From: CAMBRQ01 sp945870325
GTDB lineage: Bacteria; Bacillota; Clostridia; Lachnospirales; Lachnospiraceae
Direction of reading: 5' to 3'
DNA: 64,000 nucleotides
Assembly (NCBI RefSeq): GCF_050313795.1
Contig: NZ_JBNPMC010000007.1
Span: forward strand, 1-64,000
A program made the position numbers and the translations under genes. Positions within the stretch are counted from its first letter, which is position 1. Each line of letters opens with the position of its first letter. Under the pieces are notes generated by a model, which was not told where the DNA came from, ran no database searches, and was given only the letters and a program-made list of their open reading frames with translations. Of this stretch, positions 51,942-61,225 are shown in pieces.

Positions 51942-53438
51942 ATGAAGTTGAAGACACGATTAATTATCGCTTTTCTAACGGTTATCTTAATTCCGATTCT
52001 TTTAACGGTTGCTATGGTATGCCTGTTGGGGCGCTATCAGATGAGTGCGATAGAGAAGACATATGAGATAACAGGTACGACGGTTGAGAGTTTGTCGAAC
52101 CCGGTACAAGTACTGGCAAGGCTTACGGAGAAGTCATACCATGAACTTGATGAGATGGTAACTTATCATCCGGGGAATATGGACGATGCCACACAGTTGG
52201 AGGAGTTCAACCAGAAACTTATGAAGAAGAAGTCATACCTGCTGGTCAGAAAGGGAGACACGCTGATCTATGTAGGAACGACGATGGAAGAGGCAGAGCC
52301 GGTGATCACCCAACTGCCGAAACATGGGGACTCCGATCTGGAATCGGGGAATGGAGTATACCTGGGAGGCGATGCACAGGCATTGGTAAAACAGGTGGAT
52401 TTTACGTATCCGGATGAAGAAGAAGGAAGTGCTTTTATTGTTACGAGTGTCAGCGACATGATTCCAGAGGTGGAGCAGTTTTATGTCGATATGCTGATTG
52501 GAATCGTGGTTGTGCTGATATTGACGGCGGCGGTGCTTATATTCTGGATCTACCGTGGGGTCATGCAGCCTTTGAGCAAGATGCAGGCTGCGGCTAACAA
52601 TATTAAGGAGGGCAATCTGGATTTCGAACTGAAGCCGGAAGCGGACGATGAACTTGGAAGACTCTGCCAGGATCTGGAAGACATGCGGAGAAGGCTTAAG
52701 GATACTGCGGAAGAGAAGATCAAGTTCGACAGAGATAACAAAGAACTGATCAGTAATATTTCCCATGATCTGAAGACGCCGGTTACGACGATCAAGGGAT
52801 ATGCAGAAGGTATCATAGACGGAGTTGCAGATACGCCGGAGAAGATGGACCGCTATATTCGGACCATTTATAATAAAGCCAGTGAGATGGATACCCTGAT
52901 TAATGAACTGACGTTATATACGAAGATTGATACCAACAGGATTCCTTATAATTTCAGTACGTTGTCGGTGGACGCGTATTTTGAGGATTGTGCGGAAGAT
53001 CTTTATATTGAACTGCAGTCACGGAATGTGGAATTCGGGTATTATAACTATGTGGAGGCGGGCGTGAAGGTCATCGCTGATGCCGAGCAGATTAAGAGAG
53101 TGGTTCATAATATTGTGAATAATTCGCTGAAATACATGGATAAGCCGCAAGGAAAGATTAATCTCAGGGTAAAAGACGTGGGCGATTTTGTCCAGGTTGA
53201 GTTGGAAGACAATGGAAAAGGAATTGCGGCAAAGGATCTGCCGAATATATTCGACCGTTTCTACCGGACGGATGCTTCACGCAACTCATCCAAGGGCGGA
53301 AGCGGCATCGGCTTATCGATTGTAAAGAAGATTATAGAAGAACATGGCGGCAAGATATGGGCGACAAGCCGGGAAGATACGGGAACGACGATGTATTTTG
53401 TCCTAAGAAAATATCAGGAGGTACCGATATATGAGTAA
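51942..53438 (+). CDS. Sensor histidine kinase (HAMP, HisKA, HATPase)
   Basis: A 498-aa kinase. TM1 near residues 6-28 (LIIAFLTVILIPILLTVAMV), an extracellular sensor of ~150 residues, TM2 ~187-207 (MLIGIVVVLILTAAVLIFWI), a HAMP linker (GVMQPLSKMQAAANNIKEGN), then SNISHDLKTPVTTIKGYAEG with the phospho-His (~275), N-box NIVNNSLKYM, G1 ELEDNGKGI, F-box FDRFYR and G2 GSGIGLSIVKKI. TAGGAGGG at 51927-51934 is 7 nt before ATG 51942. It overlaps its response regulator by 8 nt. The signal is unknown; KtrB/KtrA follow downstream. Confidence 0.93.
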   Translation: MKLKTRLIIAFLTVILIPILLTVAMVCLLGRYQMSAIEKTYEITGTTVESLSNPVQVLARLTEKSYHELDEMVTYHPGNMDDATQLEEFNQKLMKKKSYLLVRKGDTLIYVGTTMEEAEPVITQLPKHGDSDLESGNGVYLGGDAQALVKQVDFTYPDEEEGSAFIVTSVSDMIPEVEQFYVDMLIGIVVVLILTAAVLIFWIYRGVMQPLSKMQAAANNIKEGNLDFELKPEADDELGRLCQDLEDMRRRLKDTAEEKIKFDRDNKELISNISHDLKTPVTTIKGYAEGIIDGVADTPEKMDRYIRTIYNKASEMDTLINELTLYTKIDTNRIPYNFSTLSVDAYFEDCAEDLYIELQSRNVEFGYYNYVEAGVKVIADAEQIKRVVHNIVNNSLKYMDKPQGKINLRVKDVGDFVQVELEDNGKGIAAKDLPNIFDRFYRTDASRNSSKGGSGIGLSIVKKIIEEHGGKIWATSREDTGTTMYFVLRKYQEVPIYE

Positions 53439-54120
53439 GATATTGATTGTAGAAGATGAAGAGGCGATTGCTGATCTGGAGAGGGATTATCTGGAACTGA
53501 GCGGTTTTCAGGTAGAAGTGGCGAATGACGGAGCGACGGGACTTAAGAAAGCGTTGAATGAGGATTATGATATGTTCATCCTGGATCTGATGCTTCCGGG
53601 AATTGACGGCTTCGATATCTGCCGTCAGGTCAGAGATGTGAAGAATACGCCGATTATTATGGTATCTGCTAAGAAGGATGATATTGATAAGATCCGTGGT
53701 CTGGGACTGGGGGCAGATGATTATATGACGAAGCCATTCAGCCCAAGCGAGTTAGTTGCCCGTGTGAAGGCACACCTTGCAAGGTATGACCGTCTGACCG
53801 GAAGCGCGATGGAAGCGAACAAGGTAATTGAGATTCGGGGACTTAAGATTGATACGACGGCAAGAAGAGTGTGGATTAATGGGCAGGAGAAGTCCTTTAC
53901 CACGAAGGAATTCGATCTTCTTACCTTCCTTGCAAGCCATCCGAACCATGTGTATACGAAGGAGGAACTATTCCGTGAGATCTGGGATATGGAATCCATC
54001 GGAGATATTGCGACGGTGACGGTGCATATCAAGAAGATCCGTGAGAAAGTGGAGATGGATACTTCCAATCCGCAGTATATAGAGACAATTTGGGGAGTGG
54101 GATACCGTTTCAAAGTCTGA
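53431..54120 (+). CDS. OmpR/PhoB-family response regulator
   Basis: A 229-aa regulator. Receiver: ILIVEDEEAIADLERDYLEL, FILDLMLPGIDGFDICRQV (phospho-Asp ~52), IIMVSAKKDDIDKI, YMTKPFSPSELVARV (Lys). C-terminal winged helix: ARRVWINGQEKSFTTKEFDL, HPNHVYTKEELFREIWDMES, IATVTVHIKKIREKVE, YIETIWGVGYRFK. Cognate of the kinase upstream. Confidence 0.95.
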   Translation: MSKILIVEDEEAIADLERDYLELSGFQVEVANDGATGLKKALNEDYDMFILDLMLPGIDGFDICRQVRDVKNTPIIMVSAKKDDIDKIRGLGLGADDYMTKPFSPSELVARVKAHLARYDRLTGSAMEANKVIEIRGLKIDTTARRVWINGQEKSFTTKEFDLLTFLASHPNHVYTKEELFREIWDMESIGDIATVTVHIKKIREKVEMDTSNPQYIETIWGVGYRFKV

Positions 54121-54149
54121 TGCGAATGATAAAATAATAGTATACCTGG

Positions 54150-54190
54150 GGATAGCAATTATGGGGGCATGGTTGCTATCCTTTGTATTT
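54150..54190 (+). terminator. Rho-independent terminator after the response regulator
   Basis: GGATAGCAA (54150-54158) / TTGCTATCC (54173-54181), then TTTGTATTT. It separates the two-component genes from ktrB. Confidence 0.75.
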
Positions 54191-54276
54191 CGAAGGAGTC
54201 CCTGGATGTTGACGAAGGGCATCCTTGTGAATATAATGATACTATTATTAGAAAATATAATTGGAAAGGCAGGCAA

Positions 54277-55656
54277 ATGATGCAGGTTAGAAAGAGTATC
54301 CGGTGGAATACGGTGAGAATATTGGCGATAGGGTTCCTGGGAGTGATCCTTCTTGGCGCTTGTCTGCTGTGGCTTCCTGTCTGCAATCAGAAACCGCTTG
54401 CTTTCATGGACGCGCTGTTCACTGCGACATCGGCAGTCTGCGTGACGGGACTTGTTACGATTGTGCCGGCGGCTCAATTTACGGTATTAGGTAAAATGAT
54501 CCTTCTGCTGCTGATTCAGATTGGAGGTCTTGGAATCATTGCATGCATTACCATATTTTTCCTGATACTCAAGAAGAAGATTACATTAAAAGAACGGGTG
54601 GTATTGCATGAGACTTATAATACGGATAAGTTGGGCGGTATTGTCGGCATGGTGCGGAAGGTTATTCTTGGCACGTTCGTGGTGGAGGGGGCTGGCGCCA
54701 TCGCTTATGCGTTTCAGTTCGTGCCGGAGTATGGGTGGATTCGTGGAATCGGATACAGTATCTTCCATGCGATATCTGCGTTCTGTAATGCGGGGATTGA
54801 TATCCTGGGCACAGATAGTCTTGCTGGATATGCGGGGAATCCGCTTATTAATATTACGACGATGCTGTTAATCGTTCTAAGTGGTATCGGATTCTCGGTC
54901 TGGTATGACGTGCTTGGGAATCTTCGGAGGGTTTACCGCCATGAATTGCCGAGAAAATGGTGGTTTACCAGGCTGCGGCTGCACTCTAAGATCGCCATTA
55001 TTACGACGGCTGCATTACTTGTGACAGGAACAATAGGAATCCTGCTGATGGAATATCATAACCCGGATACACTGGGAGGCATGCCGATAGGGCAGAAGAT
55101 CATGGCATCATGCTTCCAGTCGGTGACAACCAGAACGGCAGGCTTCTTCTCCATACCGCAGGCATCCCTTCATACGGAGTCAAAACTGTTAAGCTGTCTT
55201 CTGATGTTCATCGGCGGATCGCCGGGAGGTACGGCGGGCGGCGTGAAAACGACGACGATTGCGATGCTGCTGTTGATCTGTATTGCATTTGTCCGGGGCG
55301 GAGAAGATGTGGAATGCTTCGGAAGAAGAATATCCTCTGCCAATATGCGCGCGGGCATCTCGGTTGTGATGGTTTCGTTTCTGGCGGCGTTGATGGGAAC
55401 GATGGCGATCACGATGATCGAGCCGGACAGCGTGGCGCTGATGGATATTATATATGAAGTGACGTCGGCAATCGGTACGGTCGGACTGACTGCGAATCTG
55501 ACGCCGGAACTTGAGCGGGCAAGCCAGGTGGTGATTATGATCCTGATGTACATGGGGCGTTTGGGACCGATTACCCTGATGCTGACATTTGCTGGAAATA
55601 GCAACCCCAGAGATAAGATTCGGCAGCTGCCGAAAGAAAGAATTATGATTGGATAA
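54277..55656 (+). CDS. ktrB: Potassium uptake transporter membrane subunit (TrkH/KtrB family)
   Basis: A 459-aa channel-like transporter with the four pore loops: TATSAVCVTGL, SAFCNAGIDILG, TTRTAGFFS and TSAIGTVGLTANLTP, plus ten helices. Sodium- or proton-linked K+ uptake. Start: AAGGCAGG at 54266-54273 precedes ATG 54277; the frame upstream covers the terminator and was dropped. It pairs with the RCK subunit that begins 12 nt after its stop. Confidence 0.92.
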   Translation: MMQVRKSIRWNTVRILAIGFLGVILLGACLLWLPVCNQKPLAFMDALFTATSAVCVTGLVTIVPAAQFTVLGKMILLLLIQIGGLGIIACITIFFLILKKKITLKERVVLHETYNTDKLGGIVGMVRKVILGTFVVEGAGAIAYAFQFVPEYGWIRGIGYSIFHAISAFCNAGIDILGTDSLAGYAGNPLINITTMLLIVLSGIGFSVWYDVLGNLRRVYRHELPRKWWFTRLRLHSKIAIITTAALLVTGTIGILLMEYHNPDTLGGMPIGQKIMASCFQSVTTRTAGFFSIPQASLHTESKLLSCLLMFIGGSPGGTAGGVKTTTIAMLLLICIAFVRGGEDVECFGRRISSANMRAGISVVMVSFLAALMGTMAITMIEPDSVALMDIIYEVTSAIGTVGLTANLTPELERASQVVIMILMYMGRLGPITLMLTFAGNSNPRDKIRQLPKERIMIG

Positions 55657-55668
55657 TAGGAGATTGGT

Positions 55669-56310
55669 ATGAAGAAACAATATGCGGTACTTGGACTTGG
55701 CAGTTTTGGAGAGAGTGTGGCGGTAACGCTGCAGAGCATGGGATGCGAGGTTGTGGCGGTAGACAATCATATGGAGCGTGTTCAGGATATTGCTGACCGT
55801 GTGTCTTATGCAATGAAAGCAGATGTGGAAAACCCGGATGTGATCAAGTCTCTTGGAATCAGGAATTTGGATGGAGTGGTTGTGGCAGTTGCGGATAATA
55901 TGGAAGCAAGTGTCATGGCGACACTGGTTTCGAAGGAGATGGGGGTTCCATATGTGATGGCGAAAGCGAAGAATGACCTTCATGCTACGATACTTAAGAA
56001 GATTGGGGCGGATGCAGTGATATTTCCAGAGTATGAGATGGGATGCCGGATTGCGAAGAATCTGATGTCAGCGAATTTTGCGGACTGGATCGCGCTGTCG
56101 CCGGATTATAGTATTATGGAGATCCAGGTGCCGAAAGCATGGGTTGGAAGATCGCTTCAGGAATTGGATGTGAGGCGTACCTTTGATGTGAATGTTGTTG
56201 GCTTGAAGGAAGGGGAGGCGGTTGAGGTGAATCCTGATCCGGAGAAACCTCTGAAAGAGGGCGCTGTATTGATCCTGGTGGGCGCGAACACAGCATTGGA
56301 AAAACTGTAG
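55669..56310 (+). CDS. ktrA: Potassium uptake regulatory subunit (KtrA/TrkA, RCK domains)
   Basis: A 213-aa peripheral protein. RCK_N Rossmann domain: AVLGLGSFGESVAVTLQSMG with the GxGxFG loop, VVAVDNHMERVQDIADRVSY; RCK_C after ~residue 135: IMEIQVPKAWVGRSLQELDV. It forms a gating ring on KtrB and answers ATP/ADP or c-di-AMP in relatives. GGAGATTGG at 55659-55667 precedes ATG 55669. Confidence 0.92.
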   Translation: MKKQYAVLGLGSFGESVAVTLQSMGCEVVAVDNHMERVQDIADRVSYAMKADVENPDVIKSLGIRNLDGVVVAVADNMEASVMATLVSKEMGVPYVMAKAKNDLHATILKKIGADAVIFPEYEMGCRIAKNLMSANFADWIALSPDYSIMEIQVPKAWVGRSLQELDVRRTFDVNVVGLKEGEAVEVNPDPEKPLKEGAVLILVGANTALEKL

Positions 56311-56393
56311 ATAGAAAATGATAGATAGAAAGATTATAACGGGAAAACTGTGGGCTAAGAATTGCAGTAAGATGGAGAAGGGCAGGAAAGCAT

Positions 56394-57194
56394 ATGATAA
56401 CGAGTACTTCAAACCAGAGGATTAAGCATCTGGTGAACTTGAAGAAAAAGCGAAAAGCAAGAGATGAAGAGAAGGTATTCCTGGTAGAAGGCATCCGCAT
56501 GTTCCGGGAGGTGCCTGTTCGGAAGTTAAGGGAAGTATATGTGACGGAGACATTCTACCAGAGAGAAAAACAGGTGGTGGATCAAGTTCTGGCGGGCAGC
56601 CGTATCACCCCGGAGATCTTATCGGATACCGTGTTTTCATATGTGTCAGATACGAAGACCCCGCAGGGAATCTTGTGTGTTGTGGAGCAGATGGGATATA
56701 CTCTCGATGAGGTGGCAGGGGGAGAATGCCCGCACATCATTGTGCTGGATCATCTGCAAGACCCGGGGAATCTTGGAACGATTCTTCGGACTGCGGAAGG
56801 TGCGGGCGTGACCGGAATTGTGATGGATCGGGAATGTGTGGACATCTATAATCCGAAGACGATTCGCTCTACTATGGGTTCGATCTATCGTATGCCATTC
56901 TATTATGCGGAAGATCTGAAAACGGCGGTCTGCGACCTTAAGAAAAGAGGAATCCGTACATATGCCGCCCATCTGGAAGGGAAGAGAGATTATGATGAGG
57001 AGAATTACTGCCTTCCATGTGCGTTTCTGATTGGTAATGAGGGAAATGGTCTGACGAAGGAGATCGCGGAACTGGCGGATACTTATATTAAGATTCCGAT
57101 GGAAGGTCAGGTGGAATCTTTGAATGCGGCGATTGCGGCCTCTGTATTGATGTTCGAGGTGGGACGGCAGAGGAGGCGTTCATATCTTAACTAG
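56394..57194 (+). CDS. TrmH/SpoU-family rRNA 2'-O-methyltransferase
   Basis: A 266-aa knotted SAM-dependent methylase (YsgA/RlmB-like). N-terminal L30e-like part: STSNQRIKHLVNLKKKRKAR, EEKVFLVEGIRMFREVP. SPOUT domain: IIVLDHLQDPGNLGTILRTA (motif 1), SIYRMPFYYAED, FLIGNEGNGLTKEIAELADT (motif 2), KIPMEGQVESLNAAIAASVL (motif 3). The RNA target is not deducible. It follows ktrA by 83 nt. Confidence 0.93.
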   Translation: MITSTSNQRIKHLVNLKKKRKARDEEKVFLVEGIRMFREVPVRKLREVYVTETFYQREKQVVDQVLAGSRITPEILSDTVFSYVSDTKTPQGILCVVEQMGYTLDEVAGGECPHIIVLDHLQDPGNLGTILRTAEGAGVTGIVMDRECVDIYNPKTIRSTMGSIYRMPFYYAEDLKTAVCDLKKRGIRTYAAHLEGKRDYDEENYCLPCAFLIGNEGNGLTKEIAELADTYIKIPMEGQVESLNAAIAASVLMFEVGRQRRRSYLN

Positions 57195-57336
57195 TGGACG
57201 CAGTTCTGAGAAGAAGCATATTCCACGAGGAAGGGACAACATTCCGGGTGTACTTGATTGAGGAATTAAAGTATAGTATTATAATACGAAGAAAAGGTAT
57301 TTGCTTTTAGATACAGTGGAAAAGAGGCATATGCAT

Positions 57337-57780
57337 ATGCAGACTATATACTGGCTATTGTTATTTATCATATTATTGATTATAGAGATTATAACGTTAG
57401 GGCTTACTACGATTTGGTTTGCCGGAGGGGCGTTGGCTGCGTTGGCGGCTGAACTGGTTGGATTCGGGACTGTGACTCAGGTGGTGGTGTTCCTAGTGGT
57501 GTCCATCGTGCTTCTGGTGATGACAAGACCGATTGCGGTAAAGTATTTTAACCAGGAGAGACAGAAGACGAATGCCGAGAGTCTGATCGGACAGTGTGCG
57601 CTGGTACTGGAGGATATCGATACCTTTGAGGGAGCAGGAAGAGTCGAGATCAGCGGGCAGGAATGGGCTGCGAAGACGGACGAGCCTGACGGCAAGATAC
57701 CGAAGAACACGGTTGTAGTGGTAAATGGAATCCAGGGAGTCAAATTAATCGTACGTCCTAAGGATGAAAGAGACAGGTAG
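57337..57780 (+). CDS. NfeD-like membrane protein
   Basis: A 147-aa protein: three hydrophobic segments (IYWLLLFIILLIIEIITLGL, AGGALAALAAELVGF, VVVFLVVSIVLLVMTRPIA), then a small beta-barrel C-terminal domain (ESLIGQCALVLEDIDTFEG, GRVEISGQEWAAKTDEPDGK, NTVVVVNGIQGVKLIV) of the NfeD OB-fold type. NfeD proteins partner with flotillin/SPFH proteins in membrane microdomains; none is next to this gene. AAGAGG at 57322-57327 is 9 nt before ATG 57337. Confidence 0.88.
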   Translation: MQTIYWLLLFIILLIIEIITLGLTTIWFAGGALAALAAELVGFGTVTQVVVFLVVSIVLLVMTRPIAVKYFNQERQKTNAESLIGQCALVLEDIDTFEGAGRVEISGQEWAAKTDEPDGKIPKNTVVVVNGIQGVKLIVRPKDERDR

Positions 57781-57829
57781 GATGCAGACAGCGTGAAAGG
57801 ATGTGTGGCTTATCGAACCCATCATTGAC

Positions 57830-59905
57830 ATGACAAAAGAATATGGACTTGTATTCGATGGCGGCGGTGCAAGAGGCGCATATCAGATTGGCGCGTGGAA
57901 GGCGCTGATGGAGGCCGGTGTGAAGATCCGTGCAGTGGCTGGAACATCCGTGGGTGCGTTAAATGGCGCGCTTGTCTGCATGGGAGATGTGGAGAAGGCA
58001 GAGAAGATTTGGCGAGAGATGACATTTTCCACTGTAATGGATGTGGATGATGAATGGATGGAGCGCCTGTTTGACGGAGAGACCACCATGCGTGAATTCC
58101 TAAGTGAGATATGGAAACGCTTGAAGGATGGCGGTGTGGATATTGCGCCGCTTCGGGAACTGATCCATGAGACTGTCGATGAGGGGGCAATCCGGGAATG
58201 CGGCAAGGAATTCTGTCTGCTTACATTCTCGTTATCGGAATTCAGAGAGTTGGATCTAAGTATAGAAGATATTCCTGAAGGACTCCTGGAAGATTTCCTG
58301 TTGGCAAGCGCTTATCTGATTGGATTCAAGAATGAGCGGATTCATGGGAAGAAATATATTGACGGTGGTGTGGTGAACAACGTGCCGCTTAATTCCCTTG
58401 TTAGGCGAGGGTATGAAGACATTATAGAGGTAAGGATCTATGGACCGGGGCGTGAGCCGCGCGTGCGGATGCCTAAGGACGGTGTGAAATATGAGATCGC
58501 CCCAAAAGTGAAACTTGGCAGTATTATCGAATTCTCTGGCAAACGGAGCCGGCAGAATCTGACGATCGGCTATTATGATGCGAAGCGGATGCTGTATGGC
58601 CTGGAGGGTATGATCTATTATCTCAGGCAGACTCACGAGGAAGAGTATTATGAGAGGCTGCTGCAGGAACTAAGGGAGATCGAGAAAGCCGAGATTGCAT
58701 TTGTGCTGAAATTGTCTCCGGGCTATAAAGATAAGGACTTGTTTCTGGGAATGCTGGAGGCAACTGCCAAATTATTGCACATTCCGAAATATCAGATATA
58801 CACAGTAGACCAATTATATGATATGGTATATACAAAATATGCAGCATTAAACGACCAGATGAACCTTCCGAGGTTCGTGCACATACTAATAGGATTAAGA
58901 GAGGGATTGACGATGAACTTAAAAGGAAGAAATTTTTTGACACTGAAGGATTATACTCCAGAGGAGATTACCTATCTGCTGGATCTTGCGGCAGACTTAA
59001 AAGAGAAGAAGAAGAACGGAGTGCTGGTTGATAAATATAGAGGAATGAATGTTGCGCTGATCTTCGAGAAGACCAGTACCAGAACCCGCTGCTCTTTTGA
59101 AGTGGCTGCTCACGATATGGGGATGGGAACGACTTATCTTGATCCGAGCGGATCTCAGATTGGCAAGAAAGAGAGTATCGAAGATACTGCACGAGTATTA
59201 GGAAGAATGTTTGACGGAATCGAATATCGCGGATTCGGCCAGGAGATTGTAGAAGAACTTGCCAAATATGCAGGGGTTCCGGTATGGAATGGATTGACGA
59301 ATGAATATCATCCGACCCAGATGCTGGCAGACCTTCTGACGATTCGAGAGCATTTCGGATACCTGAAGGGAATCAAGATGGTATACATGGGAGATGCAAG
59401 ATATAATATGGGCAATTCCTATATGATCGCATGTGCGAAGATGGGAATGCACTTTGTTGCCTGTACATCCAAGGAATATTTCCCGGATGCAGAATTAGTG
59501 GCACTCTGTGAAGAGTATGCGAAAGAGAGCGGTGCAACCATTACCCTGACAGAGGATGTCAAAGAGGGTACGAAGGATGCGGACGTAATCTGTACAGATG
59601 TATGGGTATCCATGGGTGAGCCGGATGAAGTGTGGGAAGAGAGAATCCGTGTACTGTCTCCATATAAAGTGACATCAGAAATAATGGCGAATGCTAAGGA
59701 TACGGCAATCTTCTTGCATTGTCTGCCATCTTTCCATGATCTGAAGACGAAGATTGGAAAAGAGATCCATGAGAGATTCGGCATTGAGGATATGGAAGTG
59801 ACAGATGAGGTATTCGAGTCTGAACAGTCCAAGGTGTTCGATGAGGCTGAGAATCGTATGCATACGATCAAGGCTGTTATGGTAGCGACATTAGGTGAAA
59901 GATAG
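57830..59905 (+). CDS. Patatin-like phospholipase in frame with ornithine carbamoyltransferase
   Basis: One open frame without a stop. Residues 1-~330 are a patatin-like lipase: FDGGGARGAYQIGAWKAL (oxyanion loop), GTSVGALNGALV (catalytic Ser), KYIDGGVVNNVPLNSL (catalytic Asp), then a DUF6363-like tail (LSPGYKDKDLFLGMLEATAK, HIPKYQIYTVDQLYDMV). A ~25-residue linker leads without stop into the complete carbamoyltransferase. ATG 57830 is the natural start; a GTG at 57803 extends it and no strong ribosome binding site separates them. The carbamoyltransferase has its own site and ATG (next entry), so the product may be a fusion, two proteins, or both. Patatin lipases hydrolyse acyl esters. Confidence 0.75.
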   Translation: MTKEYGLVFDGGGARGAYQIGAWKALMEAGVKIRAVAGTSVGALNGALVCMGDVEKAEKIWREMTFSTVMDVDDEWMERLFDGETTMREFLSEIWKRLKDGGVDIAPLRELIHETVDEGAIRECGKEFCLLTFSLSEFRELDLSIEDIPEGLLEDFLLASAYLIGFKNERIHGKKYIDGGVVNNVPLNSLVRRGYEDIIEVRIYGPGREPRVRMPKDGVKYEIAPKVKLGSIIEFSGKRSRQNLTIGYYDAKRMLYGLEGMIYYLRQTHEEEYYERLLQELREIEKAEIAFVLKLSPGYKDKDLFLGMLEATAKLLHIPKYQIYTVDQLYDMVYTKYAALNDQMNLPRFVHILIGLREGLTMNLKGRNFLTLKDYTPEEITYLLDLAADLKEKKKNGVLVDKYRGMNVALIFEKTSTRTRCSFEVAAHDMGMGTTYLDPSGSQIGKKESIEDTARVLGRMFDGIEYRGFGQEIVEELAKYAGVPVWNGLTNEYHPTQMLADLLTIREHFGYLKGIKMVYMGDARYNMGNSYMIACAKMGMHFVACTSKEYFPDAELVALCEEYAKESGATITLTEDVKEGTKDADVICTDVWVSMGEPDEVWEERIRVLSPYKVTSEIMANAKDTAIFLHCLPSFHDLKTKIGKEIHERFGIEDMEVTDEVFESEQSKVFDEAENRMHTIKAVMVATLGER
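58913..59905 (+). CDS. argF: Ornithine carbamoyltransferase
   Basis: 330 aa, the normal length of the enzyme that makes citrulline from ornithine and carbamoyl phosphate in arginine synthesis. Seen: MNLKGRNFLTLKDYTPEEIT at the start, FEKTSTRTRCSFEVAAHDMG (carbamoyl-P loop STRT), QIGKKESIEDTARVLGRMFD, YHPTQMLADLLTI, MGDARYNMGNSYM, and HCLPSFHD (catalytic Cys). GAGGG at 58901-58905 lies 7 nt before ATG 58913. It also forms the C-terminal part of the longer frame starting at 57830; no stop separates them. Confidence 0.95.
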   Translation: MNLKGRNFLTLKDYTPEEITYLLDLAADLKEKKKNGVLVDKYRGMNVALIFEKTSTRTRCSFEVAAHDMGMGTTYLDPSGSQIGKKESIEDTARVLGRMFDGIEYRGFGQEIVEELAKYAGVPVWNGLTNEYHPTQMLADLLTIREHFGYLKGIKMVYMGDARYNMGNSYMIACAKMGMHFVACTSKEYFPDAELVALCEEYAKESGATITLTEDVKEGTKDADVICTDVWVSMGEPDEVWEERIRVLSPYKVTSEIMANAKDTAIFLHCLPSFHDLKTKIGKEIHERFGIEDMEVTDEVFESEQSKVFDEAENRMHTIKAVMVATLGER

Positions 59906-59912
59906 AGACGGT

Positions 59913-60893
59913 ATGAAATCTGAAATATTGCGTTTGTTAAAGGAAAATGATACTTACCTCTCCGGTCAGCAGATCTGTGATCATTTTCAGGTGTCACGGA
60001 CGGCTGTATGGAAAGTGATTGAACAATTGAAAAAAGAAGGATATCAGATAGAGGCGGTACGCAACAAAGGGTACCGCCTTGTGGATAGTCCGGATGTTAT
60101 GTCCAAGGCCGAGATAGAAAGCCTGATGAAGACCCGGTGGGCGGGGAAGAAAGTGGTCTACTATGACGAGACTGATTCTACCAATAACCGCGCCAAAGAT
60201 GCCGGGGAAAAAGGCGAAGAACATGGCACGTTATTTGTGGCGGACCGCCAAGTGGCGGGCAAAGGAAGAAGAGGAAGATCCTGGGAATCCCCGGCGGGTA
60301 CCAGTATCTATATGACCATCCTGCTGCATCCGGATATGCTGCCGTCCAAAGCGCCCAGGCTTACGCTTCTTATGGCACTTGCTGTGGCGGAAGGGATTCA
60401 GAAGGTGACCGGGCTTGAGTCGCAGATTAAGTGGCCGAATGATATCGTGATTCATGGCAGGAAAGTATGCGGCATCCTGACGGAGATGAGTGCGGAGATC
60501 GACTATATTAATTATGTAGTGATTGGCGTGGGAATCAATGTGAATCAGGAGACATTTCCGCAGGAGATACAGGAGCGGGCGGTTTCGCTTAAGGCAGAGT
60601 TGGGGACGAATATAAAACGTTCGGAATTGATTGCTGCTACGATGGAAAGTTTCGAAAAGTATTATGAGATCTTCCGAAAGACAGAGGATCTGTCAGGGGT
60701 TAGGGAACTATATAATTCTCTGCTTGTGAATATCGATAAAGAGGTTAAGGTGTTAGAACCCGGACATGAGTATGAGGCTTACGCCCTTGGAATCAACGAG
60801 ACGGGCGAACTGATTGTAAGGCTGCAGGACGGGCAGGAACAAGAAGTGTATGCAGGCGAAGTGTCTGTTAGAGGAGTATATGGATATGTATAA
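59913..60893 (+). CDS. birA: Bifunctional biotin ligase / biotin operon repressor
   Basis: A 326-aa enzyme that biotinylates carboxylases. N-terminal winged helix (ILRLLKENDTYLSGQQICDH, FQVSRTAVWKVIEQLKKEGY), then the ligase: DRQVAGKGRRGRSWESPAGT (biotinyl-AMP loop), IKWPNDIVIHGRKVCGILTE (catalytic Lys-Trp-Pro-Asn) and VVIGVGINVN. The C-terminal SH3-like part ends EVYAGEVSVRG. The N-terminal domain implies it also represses biotin genes, which are not in this window. ATG 59913 was preferred to the GTG at 59895, which overlaps argF. Confidence 0.95.
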   Translation: MKSEILRLLKENDTYLSGQQICDHFQVSRTAVWKVIEQLKKEGYQIEAVRNKGYRLVDSPDVMSKAEIESLMKTRWAGKKVVYYDETDSTNNRAKDAGEKGEEHGTLFVADRQVAGKGRRGRSWESPAGTSIYMTILLHPDMLPSKAPRLTLLMALAVAEGIQKVTGLESQIKWPNDIVIHGRKVCGILTEMSAEIDYINYVVIGVGINVNQETFPQEIQERAVSLKAELGTNIKRSELIAATMESFEKYYEIFRKTEDLSGVRELYNSLLVNIDKEVKVLEPGHEYEAYALGINETGELIVRLQDGQEQEVYAGEVSVRGVYGYV

Positions 60894-61215
60894 TGGAAAA
60901 GTGGTACTTTGCGGTGCCAATTCTTACGAAGAGAAATATTACCTCAATCCGGATTTTGAACAGTTGCCGGAGGCGGTTAAGAATGAACTGAAGATTATGT
61001 GCGTGCTCTATGTACATGATGTGGGCGGCATTCTGACGCTGGTGTATGAAGAAGATGGGGAATTATGCTTCGAGGTGACATCCGATGAATGCGATCCGAT
61101 GTTCGACGATATCGGAAGCCAGCTTAAGATTAAGCAGCTGCAGAGGGAGAAACAGGAACTTCTGGAGGCTTTGCAGATGTATTATAAAGTATTCTTCCTG
61201 GGGGAAGAAGTGTAG
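60886..61215 (+). CDS. DUF6145-like conserved protein
   Basis: A 109-aa soluble acidic protein: MYNGKVVLCGANSYEEKYYL, NPDFEQLPEAVKNELKIMCV, YVHDVGGILTLVYEEDGELC, then a C-terminal helix (LKIKQLQREKQELLEALQMY). Found beside coaX and birA in related genomes as I recall; function unknown. GAGGAG at 60871-60876 is 9 nt before ATG 60886; this overlaps the birA stop by 8 nt. Confidence 0.75.
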   Translation: MYNGKVVLCGANSYEEKYYLNPDFEQLPEAVKNELKIMCVLYVHDVGGILTLVYEEDGELCFEVTSDECDPMFDDIGSQLKIKQLQREKQELLEALQMYYKVFFLGEEV

Positions 61216-61225
61216 GAGGGACAAT

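Noticed and set aside
52233..52766. Long minus-strand frames across the kinase, metK and ktrB genes
   Set aside because: They are antisense shadows of strongly supported genes and match no family.
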